Positions 13,145 through 24,903 of a stretch of DNA of 64,000 nt are shown one piece after another. A program made the translations under genes and the position numbers. The DNA lies in the NCBI RefSeq assembly GCF_035582795.1, contig NC_134365.1, positions 135,869,077-135,933,076 of the forward strand, in the 5' to 3' direction. The stretch is from Mycteria americana (lineage: Eukaryota; Chordata; Aves; Ciconiiformes; Ciconiidae). Every line of letters starts with the position of its first letter. Position 1 is the stretch's first letter. Below the pieces are notes generated by a model. The model worked only from the letters and a program-made list of their open reading frames with translations, was not told the DNA's origin and made no database searches.

Positions 13145-13345
13145 GTTGGCAGCGCAGGAGAGATGTTTGCCGGGGTGGGTGCCGCAGTAAGGAGCGCTTG
13201 GAAAGCAAGGTGCTCTGACTCTTGTCCCAGGGCTGTAAGCAAAAGCCGCGACAGCCATCTTCTACCTCTACTTAGTAATACGCCGGTGGCAGCTGCTGCC
13301 GTCGCTCTCCTCCGCAGTCGCAGCTGTGCCGCGAGAGACCTGTTT
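13145..13345. promoter_or_regulatory. Intronic CpG-rich islet (candidate alternative promoter)
   Basis: About 200 bases stand out from AT-rich intron by GC content and by roughly fifteen CpG dinucleotides counted by eye (for example gccgcgac, acgccggtgg, gccgtcgctc). Unmethylated CpG clusters often mark promoters. The mammalian Ruk/SH3KBP1 gene is known to use internal promoters for short isoforms. The islet contains possible donors (gtgctc at 13210, gtaagc at 13235). From the start at 13163 neither donor joins exon 23314 in the coding phase, so a transcript from here would need a later start. The promoter role is inference. Confidence 0.4.
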
Positions 13346-14199
13346 TTGTAAAAGGCAGAACCAGTAATGGTTCTGAATGTGTAAGCATTACTACCTTTCG
13401 CTGGTGGCGTTAAACGTTATTTCGGTGTGGTGGTACTCAGACTGCTTTATTAGTAAAACATTTCTGTAAAATAGGATACTTTCAACAGCCAAACCTGCCT
13501 TTTCTTCGGACTTGAAAGCAGAGTTTTAAGTTAGAGATGGATTTTAATTGCAATGTAACAATAAAATGCTAAATCGATTTCACATAGGTTTATGAGCTTC
13601 TCAGCATCCATATGTCTGCTTTTTTTTAACCTTCTGCTGTTGCTATGGTTTATGATAGTAACATTCTTCTGGAGAAGCAAGTAGTATGTTTTTTCCAGAT
13701 TTTCATTTGGGATAAACATGGAAAGTTAGAAGCTTGTGATAAATTGCATGAATGTTTTTATTGTAGAGATTAATATAAAGGAATGGGATTGAAATGCAGT
13801 CAAATTCTACCATTTAGTGTTTGTTACTCGTGTTTACAAATTTGCTTCAAAGCATGTAAGCTTTTGCTTACTTGAAAGAGAAAGCTATGACTGCAAATAG
13901 CATATAGTAGTCTGATGGAAGTAAACTTTTTTAATCCTTGTGCTAGTTTCCTTGAATCACTATCAGGATAAAAGCTTAGAGTGTTTTGTATTTTTCTGGG
14001 GTTTTTTTAACAACCTATAAAAGGCTAGGTAGGAAATTTGATTTATAATAATTTTCATGCAATTCCAGAACTTGGGTGGGGTTTTTTTGTGTTGGGGTTT
14101 TTTTTTAATGGAGAATAGCAGCCAACAGAGTCCATAAACCAAAGCACATACACAACATGTTGCAAAGGGTTTAGCTGATGACCTCCTGTTGCCACTAAC

Positions 14200-14720
14200 A
14201 AGGGGAACCCATTGAGCCCAAGGATAAAATAGTGTGAATACTTAGATAAGTATAACTTGATAGGGTCAAACCAGAATGGCATTCACAAGGGCAAATCATG
14301 TCATTCGAGCCTTTTAGACAACTCGTTAAAAGAAAAAAGAAATAAATTATGATTTTGGAATGAAAGTGGACCCAAAGATCATAACTGATATGAACTTTCA
14401 GGAGGCTTTTGACGGCTCGTGTAAAATATTGTTAAAGAAATAAACAACCTTTTAAGGGAGGGTAGAGCAATAAATTAAAACTTAATAAGCCAAAACAACT
14501 CACAGGGGATTAATGTCTTTTACTATGAGGAGAGGTTTGGAGTTCAGGACAGTTTATAGGGCAGTGTAATTGGAAAGATTTATCATAATGTGTTAGATTT
14601 TTTATTTATTTACAAAGAGAACAATGGGTTGGTGAAATGGTGTGGCTAAATGAGTTATTAGTAAAAATGGTGGATGAGTGAGTGAGGTCGTCCCAGTGTA
14701 TTCCAAAACACTGATGGGTC
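14200..14720 (+). mobile_element. Decayed CR1 LINE reverse-transcriptase fragment
   Basis: Around 14269-14301 the + strand reads NQNGIHKGKSC, matching the conserved block before the CR1 RT catalytic region. About 35 codons on, 14387-14440 reads DMNFQEAFDGSCKILLKK, which has the spacing of the RT 'DFSKAFD...LL.K' motif. The two blocks are in different frames, with stops between them. A weaker block near 14621-14680 (TMGW, then VISKNGG) fits the following RT region. The copy is dead and truncated at both ends; its outer limits are approximate. Confidence 0.72.
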
Positions 14721-17700
14721 AGGCAGTGTGAATCCAGATAATATTTAACTGTGGTATGTGTTACCAGTGTTGCCCCAGGCTCATGTACTCTGTGGGGAGG
14801 ACAGCCTCAGCTTCTCCCGAGGTTCATCCTTCCAGTCAAAATGGATCTGATAAATCTAGTCATTTGATGTCTTTGTAATCCAAATTCACACGAATTAGAG
14901 TGGACCTATTTGACAGACAAGGTGGGGCTTAGCAGTAGACTTTGAAGAAAATGGAAGTTAAATGGCCATTGCAGCAGCTCGGGTGTATGACCATTCTGGT
15001 TACTGGGCTCCTCCTTATTCCTCCATTGGCCCCAACACCATTCCCAGGCACTTAAGAGCTCTCGGGGAGGACAGAGGAAAAAACAGCAGACAGTTGCAAG
15101 TTGCCTCACCCTCTTCATGCTTGTGCTAAGTACTGATGGTGAATCGTGGACTGAAAATTAATACTACAGCACACTCCTGGCTTTTTTGCACTAGTGATGT
15201 TAAGCTGGATAATGGCTGTCATGTTCTCAGTGTTTCCATCCTATAGCCAGTCTAAAGCTCTTGTTCTTTCATTCAAAGCAGAGAGATGTAAAAAAAGCAC
15301 TGGAGAGACCGTTTTGGCTAGAAAAGCAAACCATACTAAAGCTGGATGGAGAGCAGTTTTCCATTCTGTGAAACCTTTTTGAGAATTTCTAAGTTGGTTC
15401 CTTTTCTTTATCATGATGAGACCCAAACCTTTATGGTGAGGGAGGAGAAGATACAGTGTCCTTCCATATGCCATCTCCTAAAAAACAAACAAGTGAGTAG
15501 CAACAAAAAAATCAGTAATTCCATCAACAATTGAGAAGCAGTTTGCAGAGGGGAACTGGGGAATGCACATTCACAACTTGTATTCTAAGTCCCCTATTCT
15601 ACTAGATCAACGTGTTAAACATTGCTTTTTTTCAGAAGATACGTTTTTCTATCTATTTTCTAAGTAATATTCCATCAGTGGAACAGTGTTGTCTAACCAG
15701 AAGACCCCACACCTTTAAAAACACCTTTAAAAATGTTCTCACCCAACTTTACCGATAAGGAAAGTCACAAATGCTTGAGCAAGGCTGAGGTGATGTGTAA
15801 TACTGTGCATAATGTTCTGTCAGTTGCATATATAAAACGTTATTTTTATGTAGATGTTAGCACATGGCTTGATTTCACTAGCATGTTCTGCAGAGTTGTG
15901 ACTTGACATTTAAATTTCTTGATAATAATACAGCACTGATTACAATTTTGCAATCTGTACTGACAAGTGCAAGTCCTGTTCAGCAACATCACTGCTGATT
16001 GTAGATATAATGGCAGCTATTACTACTGTTGTTCATGCCTTTGCTTCTTTCCACAATTTTTACAACAAAGCATTGGAAAACTAGCCTTCAGAATATATTA
16101 TTTAAGAGGAACCATTCCCCATTTCTCCTCACTTCTTCTTTTGTTTTCTTTTTCCCTGTTTTCAGTGATGCCTTTACTTTCCTTTCCACACATCTTTCAT
16201 CCAGCTTTTCCTATTTACATCTCTTTGCCATGGGTAACTCTTCTTCATTTCATGAGGGTAAGGCTTTTTTTTTTTCTGTTTCTTTTCTGTCCTGTGTTTG
16301 CTTTAGTTGACAATGCATAACAAATACAAAAAAGTGTTTTGTACAACACCTAATGTGTACATGGCTATTACAGATTTTTTTTTAATTAAAAGTTGAAATT
16401 GAGTGTACTGTGACAGAAAATTTTGCACCATAGCATTGAAACGAGAAATCATTACAGTTTATTTTATTTTACCATAAGACATTTTAGTGATATAAGTGAC
16501 ATGTACAGTTTGCACGCGCTGTTTGTCAATGCTGTGGTTTCATTAACCTGTTCTTACAGACAGATGGTGTCATCGCAAAGTTTAATGCATATATTTGGTT
16601 GTGATGTCCTTACATGTTACAAACCAAAAATATTTAGCAACATGCTAGGATAGTTCTCTAGTCTGAAAGAAGAAAAAAAAAAAAACAACAAAACCAAACA
16701 TAGAAATTTGAAGAGCGCTCATTAGCTCTCAGTGGAACGTGCACAGTTGTGTCACCCAAGACTTTGTCTCCAGTAGTTACATCACAGTAGTTACATTTGT
16801 TGTAGAGTCTCATGTACCAACAACTGTTCTGGATTGACAGTGGCTTTTTGAGCTTAGTTTAAAATGCTTCCAAAGCAACATAAGCTACACTGAAAGTAAG
16901 CCCTGTTCTACCAACAGAAAAGTAGTCCTTATGTAGAATTACATTGATTTAAACAGCTTAAGTTAATGCCTTATGGCATAACTTGACTTTTTTTTTAGGT
17001 TACATGTTTCTTTTTAATTTCACAAATAATTGTTATATCGGAGGGCCAGTGCAATGACGGAAACATCTAGTGCATATAATATCTTACTGGATCAAAACCT
17101 AATGCTTCCAGAAAATTACTGCATTATTCCAATTAATTATTGGTATTGAGTTATTTCTGCAAGTCAGGATTAATCCTAAGTCTTTTAACTATATGTATAC
17201 ACACACTTTGGAATCCTGCAATCCTGAAACAAGACTTGTCTATCCAAAATAGGCTTGCTTTGAAATCATCTAACACTTAAAATCATATGGATTTAAGCTA
17301 AGTGATTTAAAGAATAAGCCACAAAGAAATAAAAATGATATATCTACTGTGGAAATGCTCAGTTAATCCACACAAGAAGCGGTTTCTGTGCTTTGCAGAA
17401 AGACTGAGCTGCACAGGCGCTTCCCACACAGAGCCAAGCGGACACGTCTTTCCAATATTTTTCCTGGCTCTTTACACATTTTGCATAGTATTTATGAAAG
17501 CAGTTAATAATCTTCATCAGTGCTAACATAAGGCACATATGCCTTCATTGATTCCTGCTGAAACATATAGTGCTGGTATGAATGTTCTTAAGAGATTCCG
17601 TGAAAGCTGGTTAATGTGAGTCCATTTTTCAGCATTCCTCAGACTTTAATCTTCAGAGCATTTCCTGGTGGATCATGGAGTACTGGCTGAACCCACGTTA

Positions 17701-19832
17701 TTAGCCGTACTCTTTTTCTCTCCCTCCCCCCAAGCCTGGTGCTAACTTGCCTGGAAGGGTAGTTAAAAATACCCTACTTGAAAATATCTAATAAACAAAC
17801 AAACAAAAAAATCTTCAGTAGATCGTGTTTCCTTGAGTTGTATTTGCAGTTGTTCTAGAGCTGTTACGTGCTCATATTTGTTAGGAGGGGTGATGCTGTG
17901 CCTCTGACTGGAAGAAAAAGTGATCTAATAAGATTTGGCCCACACTAGGGAAAAATACAGAGAATCTTTCCAGTAAAAAGTTGTAGAACGGAGTGGGTTT
18001 GTCTTTAAATCACAAGCTGTTATACTGTGAGACATTGTAATTATTTTACCTGAAGACACAGAGTAGAAGTTGGAAAAAAGAAAATACTGGTAAATATAAG
18101 GGTTGGAGGACAAAATGTGACTCATATAATGAAGACCAAAATCTGCCTAAACCAGTTCTTTCTTTCTATGCTGCTGTTCAGGCTCATTTTAATAGAGTGA
18201 AGCGAAGGAACAGAATTACCCAACTGGGTTAAGTTGTAATATTTATGTCAGTGAATCAAAATCACCCATAAACAGAGTTGTGAATTGTAAATATTGTAAT
18301 CAGGGTTATGTTAATGGTCCGTTACATAAATGAATTAGGTCTCTTGCCCCGGAGGGTCCAGAAAAAGGCAGTAAACCAGAAATTTAAATCGTTCTCCATG
18401 TGTGTCAAATTGAGGTGCCTGAAAACAGCATATCCATTTCTTCTAGCTCAGTTTTCTTGACCTTTCAGTTCTTTCTTGGCATCTTCTGAATCGTTAAAAA
18501 TAAAATCCTTATGAGGGCACTGGCAAGTGGTTAGCAAAGCTCATTATGGCAGCTTTCTACATTCGGCGATAGAAGTCAGGGTTGAAATGGGAAAAGATAA
18601 TTGTATACTTTAGGAAAGGTGGCTGTCCAGTGACTGTCCTGGGAAGCCAGGTGAGCTAAGCTGGTTCCCTCCAAAGCAAAGAACCACGCAGGCAGGCCTC
18701 CCCGCAACATCGCTGTTCCACTCCTGAACACAGTAACCCTGCAGCCAGGGAGCCCTCCTGCTAAAAGTACATTACCCACGTCTTAAAAAAGAGTCTGCAG
18801 TTCATTATGGGTGAGATTCTGCTGCCCTGACCCTGGCCGGGAGCATGGCTGTATTCCTTGAAGGGTATGATGCTGTTCAGCATGGAGAGAGTAGCAGAAT
18901 CTGGGCACTTGAAGTAGTTAAAATAATTGTCATCTTCTGAAAATTCCCAGTAATATTCGGATTATTGTTTGAGTTGTTTTTTAATTAGTGCTATATATTG
19001 AATGGATTTTAATGCAGAAGATTTCGTCTGCAGTATCTCTGTCTCATTTGATAGCTTTCAGGATGATTGTATTTAAAGACAGTGTGTATACCATTCCACA
19101 AGCCTATTGTCAATCTTTTAAATGTATTGAAGATGATTATGAAATGAGATCTACCTCTGTGGCTTTTGTGACATTATCTTCTTCAAATGAATTGAACACC
19201 ACCTTTGCCTCATTTCTTCCAGCCCTGCTGTATTTCTGTTCTATGAAACCTCGCCGTTAGCATTCTGAATGTGTTGATTCTGCTATTATCCATCACTTTC
19301 CATTTCAGTTTTCCCAAGGTGAAATCTCTCTGCTAATTCAAAAAGCTTTCTGTCTTCATTATATATAAATGACTTTGCCCAAAGACTAAAAAACCTAACT
19401 GTAAGACAAAGTTGAGGCCCAGGCACATTTTATGCCAGAATAGTAAATGGAAGCGGGAAAAGGGGTAAGGAAGGAAGCATAACCATTTAACTTTTTCCTT
19501 CTGGGTTTTTTTTTTTTTTGGAGGGATTGAAGGTTGTTTTCCAGGAAGGTCCAAGTCTAATGAGCTGAGAACTTTTTCCTTAAATAATTGTTTTCCTGGA
19601 TCTCAGCATTTTTTTAAAAACACCATCATCGTGCTTTAAATAACCATGTCTCCAAATGAACATAGCAATGGGGAAAAATATCCTATTCTTAACTGGCTTG
19701 GAAGGATACCAGGGGATAATCCTTGCACAGCTAATATTTTTCATATTCATTACATAAGTTTGCTCAGTAAGCCAGACATTTTATTGTACTATACTCGTAT
19801 ATTAGAATTACTCTGCTGTCTTTCTCCCCATC

Positions 19833-19855
19833 TCATGAATTACTTCATGAATTAC
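19833..19855 (+). repeat. Short tandem duplication
   Basis: The unit tcatgaattact is followed directly by tcatgaattac, which is two nearly complete copies. It has no wider context. Confidence 0.85.
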
Positions 19856-22800
19856 GAGCTTGATCAGTGAGACAGTAATAATGATGAATGCATCTGTTTA
19901 TTTGTAGAAAAAGTATCAACTATTTTTTTCATTAGGGAGTGCGACTGTTAATTGAAGGGTGCCCTCCATGTTCTATGTGTTCAACAGAACCTTCCTTACT
20001 GTTTGTTCTTACTAACAGACACAGAGAAAGCTGGACCAGTGCAGAGTTCAGGTCTGTTGGATGCTGATGCTGCCTTATGGGCAACTAACATGGCTGTGAA
20101 TACAGTAAACTGGACTTTATTTTTAATGACATCCCATTTGGTCCAGCTCAGGAAGGTTTTGCATTTTGCTTATTAAGTAAATTTAAGCTTCCAGTTTCTG
20201 ATAGCTAACTAAAACCAAATCTCTGCATTTAATGATCTCAGTGAGTATAATGTAGTCACACCCCTACAACCTTGCTTTCCATTTGCAAAAAATAACCAAA
20301 TAACCAGTATAAGTTAATTCATTACTGAATCTACAGTATAGATGACAGCAAGGCAGAGGTCTCTTGAGTGGTTGTGTTCCTCATTTTCTTTACCAGTTTA
20401 CTATATGGGAATTTTCCTGGATGAATACCTCATAGGTGCTGACCGTGGAAGGTGCTGATAACCTTAGATGCTAAGCAGATTTGGGAGCAAGAACCACATC
20501 TAAATAAGGAGAACAAACCAGGGGGGATAAAGGGCATATGGAAATACTAGAAATGGATTTACTATTTTAGCATTGTACCAAGTGTTGTCCCTTACACTTA
20601 AATAGAATTTGATTTATAGTATCAGCTGAATGGCTGTGATTTCACTAGTTTGGCAGCAGATTTTACCTGTGGAGCCTTTCCAACCTCTGCTGTGCTCTTT
20701 TTTTCAAATTCAGTGCAGGTATAGGCTGCTTTAGTTTATTTTTCTAGCTATCAGAAGTGCATTCAGAAGTGGAAAAAATGGAGGGTTCCCAGTATTTCTT
20801 GATAATACAAGCTTTGCACAGAAATGTTCATCTTTCATGGTATTCATAAAATGCGTGGAGCAGATTTTATCTGCAAGTGCTCATGGATCTTAAGGACACA
20901 AATTAATACACACTGTTTTTATCAATACATTTTACAATTTAAACATGAATATTTGATTATTCTGATAAAACATAGAACTCTAGGTAATTATTAGTTTATT
21001 TAAGCCAAAGAAACACATTGAATTAATGCCTTCACTATGTTTTTCATTGATTGTTTTCCATATTAGTGTAGATACTTATCTTTTGGAAGAACCGAGGAAG
21101 GGACAGTGGCGCTTACCATAGAAGCAGCAACACAGAGAGAGGAAAGTCATCCACTGGAGCCTTCCTAGGCTGCAAGATAACTGCTGCCAGTTTGCTGCCC
21201 CCCAAAGCAGTAGTCTGCTCTTCCTCTCAGTTTTAGCAGCTTGTATCAGTCCTCTGGTACTGATACTGATCCTTCCTTCAGCACGGGTATTTGTGTGGCT
21301 GGGCACATGCTGTTGGAAAATGAGCTGGATTAAAACTAGCTCAGGAAAAAAAATAGTAAAAACAGTTAAGTGGGAAAGAGTGGCTGGGACAAATGGAAGG
21401 ATTGCTTCAGCCTCCATTTGTACCCATGTATGTCAGCCCTACACATTTATAGATGAGTGTATATTTTTGACAGCAATATATTCTCGCTGTGCAACTTAAC
21501 AAAGTAACACAGTGGTGAAAACGAAGACGATGTATTAAAGTACATTACTGATTTTCTGTGTGATCTTAAGCAAGTATTTAACAATCTCATGCGTCAGCTT
21601 CAAACTGGATATTACTGGAAACGAGCTCTTAGATTTGCATTTTTTTTCCCCAGAAAATAAATTTTTACTTCCATTTCTCCTCTCCTGAAACCCTGAAGTT
21701 CTGTAGGACTCCAGATGGGTTTTGTGCAGTCTGCTAACGTTAGCTCATTTTTACTTTAAAAGCCCTGTAGCCTCACCTGATACGTTGGGTACAGTTGAGG
21801 CATTGGATTGCCAAACTCCCATTGACAGACTGGGTGACCTACCTTTGGACGTAGGTTGCACTAGTCAATAAAAAAGCAATGAGAGAAATACCTGGTAGAG
21901 GACAGTGGGGTCACAGGTTATATATAGAAAGAGTTGTGCCAAAAATAGAGTACTATTTGGAGGTGAATAACCTTAGACTATTTCAGGGCTATTGAAAGAG
22001 CTCTCTTTTTTTTTTTTCTTCTTTATTTATCTCCCAGAGATGGAAGAATATTGCTGAATAAGGAATGTCTGATCCCATTTACTTCCTAGCTGCCAGATCA
22101 TGAGTACTTGGAATCAGCTTAAGTGTCCTTCAGTGCATATAGTTTATTGCACAGGCCCATTAATTCATTTGGTTTTCCGTTGTGTAATTTTGTACGATGG
22201 TTGTAATACAGCAACAAAGCTGGATCTTCAGAGATTCATTGTTCTGTAACAGTCCTGAAAATTAAGTGCCCACTATAGGTAACTGTTAACTTAAAAGCTA
22301 TTCCTTCCTACATGTGTGCGATGAAAAATAGTCTCTGAATAATGAATATCATTCCAGGATCTGATTCATGTCTGAAAGTACTTTTACAGAATTTTGGTTT
22401 ATCTTGTCTAAAGTACCTCTTGTATGTTTTCTGACTCATTTCTGCTTATATGCAGTAGGGCATTTTGAAATGGAGGTGAGTGAAACTGATATAACCCATA
22501 AAAATAGATGAATGGTGTTAAGCCATTTGATTCAGGCATGTAATCACGAGCTGTGGTATTCCTTCAGCCTTCACGTCGTTCTTTCACGTAAACATGCTAG
22601 CACGTGGCTGGATTCAGTAAATGCTTCCCCAGTGCATTTCACTAACCCTGAAGACAGTCGAGACTGCATTCGAGCAGACCTGTTTTTCCTGGGCTCTGTA
22701 CAGCTTCAGGAGCCTGTTGGAGTTTTTACTTACCATAACTTCTGCACTACTGGAGATATTCCTCTCACCTATAGCTACTGGAAGCTATGCTGCCTCCAGC

Positions 22801-23313
22801 TGCAGGTGTCCGGGAACCTGCAGATCGCTTCCAGCTCGATCATTCTCATTCTGTGCTCCCCTAAGCAATTGCTGCAGGTGCAACGCTGACAGTACAGTCC
22901 TTGAGACAATGCATGCACTGTCTTATGTCTCCAATTATTCGGGGAAAAAAATTACTAACCCCTTTATAGCACGATGGAAATTTTGAAATTCTTTGTTCCA
23001 TGCCATAGGACCTGTGTTGTCATTTAGCTTTCACTATGCCGAGAACAAAGCCAAAGGCTCCTCTACACTTTCCCCTTCTGCTTTATCGTGTTTGAGATGG
23101 AAGAGTAATTGTGCTTGGCAAGGGGGACTGCATTACAGCTGCCTTTGATTTCCAGGGTTTTTTAGTGCCATCATGGAGCCTAAACGTATGCAGAACACTG
23201 TGACACAATGGGGAAAATGGGATTTGATTTCTCTGAAATTAGAAAAAAATTGTGATTCTTTCCTTTTGAGGACAATTGCCAGAAAACCAAATCAATTTTA
23301 TTTTATTTTTAAG

Positions 23314-23423
23314 ACTTGGAAGGTTTTGACTCTGTAATACCAATTGCTGAGAAGCTTAATCATCCAACTACAACCAGACCAAAAGCTACTGGCAGGCGAC
23401 CACCCTCCCAGTCTCTCACGTCT
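23314..23423 (+). CDS. SH3KBP1: SH3KBP1 coding exon: capping-protein-binding (CPI) motif
   Basis: This 110-base exon completes an Asp codon and then reads [13 protein letters not shown], followed by the CPI motif [17 protein letters not shown] (23355-23405). Every fixed position of the CPI consensus L-x-H-x-T-x-x-R-P-K-x6-P is present. This motif, shared with CD2AP and CARMIL proteins, binds the actin barbed-end capping protein (CAPZ) and lowers its affinity for filament ends. The exon ends with SQSLTS in phase 0 before gtaagt. The acceptor is ttttatttttaag. Confidence 0.96.
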
Positions 23424-24777
23424 GTAAGTTAATTTTCCTTTTCTTTTGAAAGTATTTGTTTCTGATTCTTTTCTCTCCTCCTATTTGTGTTCCCTGGTGT
23501 TTTTACTACATTTACACAGCCATTCCTTCACACGTACAGTGAGGCAGAGAAATGCAGCTCAGGAAAGTTAGTGTCAAAAGGCTGCCGGTGTTTTGAATAC
23601 TGATGTTTAAAATATTCCCTCCCTTACAAGATTTGTACCCCCTTATTTGGGTGCTGCCAGGTATTCCTTGCCAACCATGACTGAGGCCAGAAGAATCCTT
23701 TATAAAAATCTCTGGAATAAGCCTGTTTGTGCTAAGTATTAAGGACTGTGAAGGTGTCTCCCAAAAGAAGCATTTCCCTTGGTTTCTCTAGGACACTCTA
23801 CCAGATTTTGAGGACAGACAGACTGTTGTCAGCCTTCAACAGCTCTCCTTGACCCACCATGTGTTTCTTCTCATTAAGCTCACAATTGTAAATATAAGGG
23901 TGATTTAAGTTTCACTCTCTAATATTTCTCTTTAGACAAGTTGGTCTCATGAACCATACTTTGGAAACCACTGCTGAGTTTTTCAGTGTCCTTTTCTTTG
24001 GGGCTTGGGGTTTGTTCATTTCTGTGCTTTTTGCATTCTGGAATATCAGCATGAGAGCAACTACTGATGGTTACCCATGTTCATGTTGCTGAAGAAAAAT
24101 GAAGTGGAGGGAAACAAAAAGGATTATTATGGAACTAATAGAACACAAAAAAGAAAGCTTTCAAAATTTACTATGTACATAAATGTAGAAACATAAAAGA
24201 CAAGTTCAGAGGTCTTTCTTCCCCTGTCAAATCTATGGGGAAAGGAATGGGGGTGGAAAGAACCGTTTGCAGCTTTACGAAGAGGCCGTGCACAAGGCAG
24301 CCCTGCAGTGCCAGCAGTGTGCACGGGCAGCAGCATGGGTCCTCTGAAGAGCAGCAAAGTGAGACCTGCACTGAGCAGAGCCATGGCAGAGCTGCCCGGG
24401 TGGCACAGCTGACATCCCCACGGCACAGTGCTCAGCGTCCTAGCCAAGTAAGGTACAGCTCTTCCTGCGAACACGAAGGTGCTTTCATCTTATGACATAA
24501 TGCATGCAAAGATGTAAATTAATGTTTATTTCAACTCTTAAGTATATCTCATTTCATAAATGCTTTGAAAGCATTCTAGCTTTGAAAACAAGATGTAAAA
24601 AAGGAGGGTAGGGGTGGGGGACGGTCCTGATTTTAAGTATTGTTACTTTGAAAATGATAGCTAAAAATAAAAAAGTCATCACATAAATGCTTTTCTTCTT
24701 CCTTTGTTAAATTCTTGTACAATCAAAATACCTGCTTTTTTTTTCCTCTCCTGGGGTATGTGTGTTTGTCTATATAG
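23424..24777 (+). other. SH3KBP1: SH3KBP1 intron with GC-rich patch
   Basis: This 1.35 kb intron contains a GC-rich, CAG-trinucleotide-tinged patch at about 24270-24450 (gcagtgccagcagtgt and similar). Frames are open on both strands there, but none resembles a known protein. The acceptor lies after a T/C tract at about 24736-24777. Confidence 0.8.
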
Positions 24778-24903
24778 TCGTCCCTTTCAAGCCCTGATTT
24801 CTTTGACTCACCAAGTCCTGAAGAAGAGAAGGAAGAACATGTTTCCATTACACACAAAACTATTGAAGTGTCAAGGAAATCAAGAACTGTTACAATATCA
24901 CAA
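24778..24903 (+). CDS. SH3KBP1: SH3KBP1 coding exon: Ser/Glu-rich segment
   Basis: This exon of exactly 42 codons (phase 0 to 0) reads [20 protein letters not shown], then HVSITHK, and ends RTVTISQ. The [13 protein letters not shown] core matches mammalian CIN85. The segment is acidic, rich in Ser-Pro and PEST-like, which suggests proline-directed phosphorylation or turnover control; that last point is inference. Skipping it would be frame-neutral. Both splice sites (tatatag, caa|gtaagt) are good. Confidence 0.95.

Larger units (their letters stand above)
12545..23313 (+). other. SH3KBP1: Largest SH3KBP1 intron in the window
   Basis: This 10.8 kb intron separates the proline-rich exons from those coding the CPI motif and coiled coil. 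It holds the CpG-rich islet at 13145-13345 and a decayed CR1 reverse-transcriptase piece at about 14200-14720. A short duplication lies at 19833-19855. The stretch at 22512-22986 is open in two + frames but shows no recognisable family. The rest is AT-rich, without genes I can support. Confidence 0.85.

Noticed and set aside
22512..22986. Two overlapping + frames of over 120 codons in an SH3KBP1 intron
   Set aside because: Two different frames are open at once, neither resembles a protein, and there is no conserved motif.
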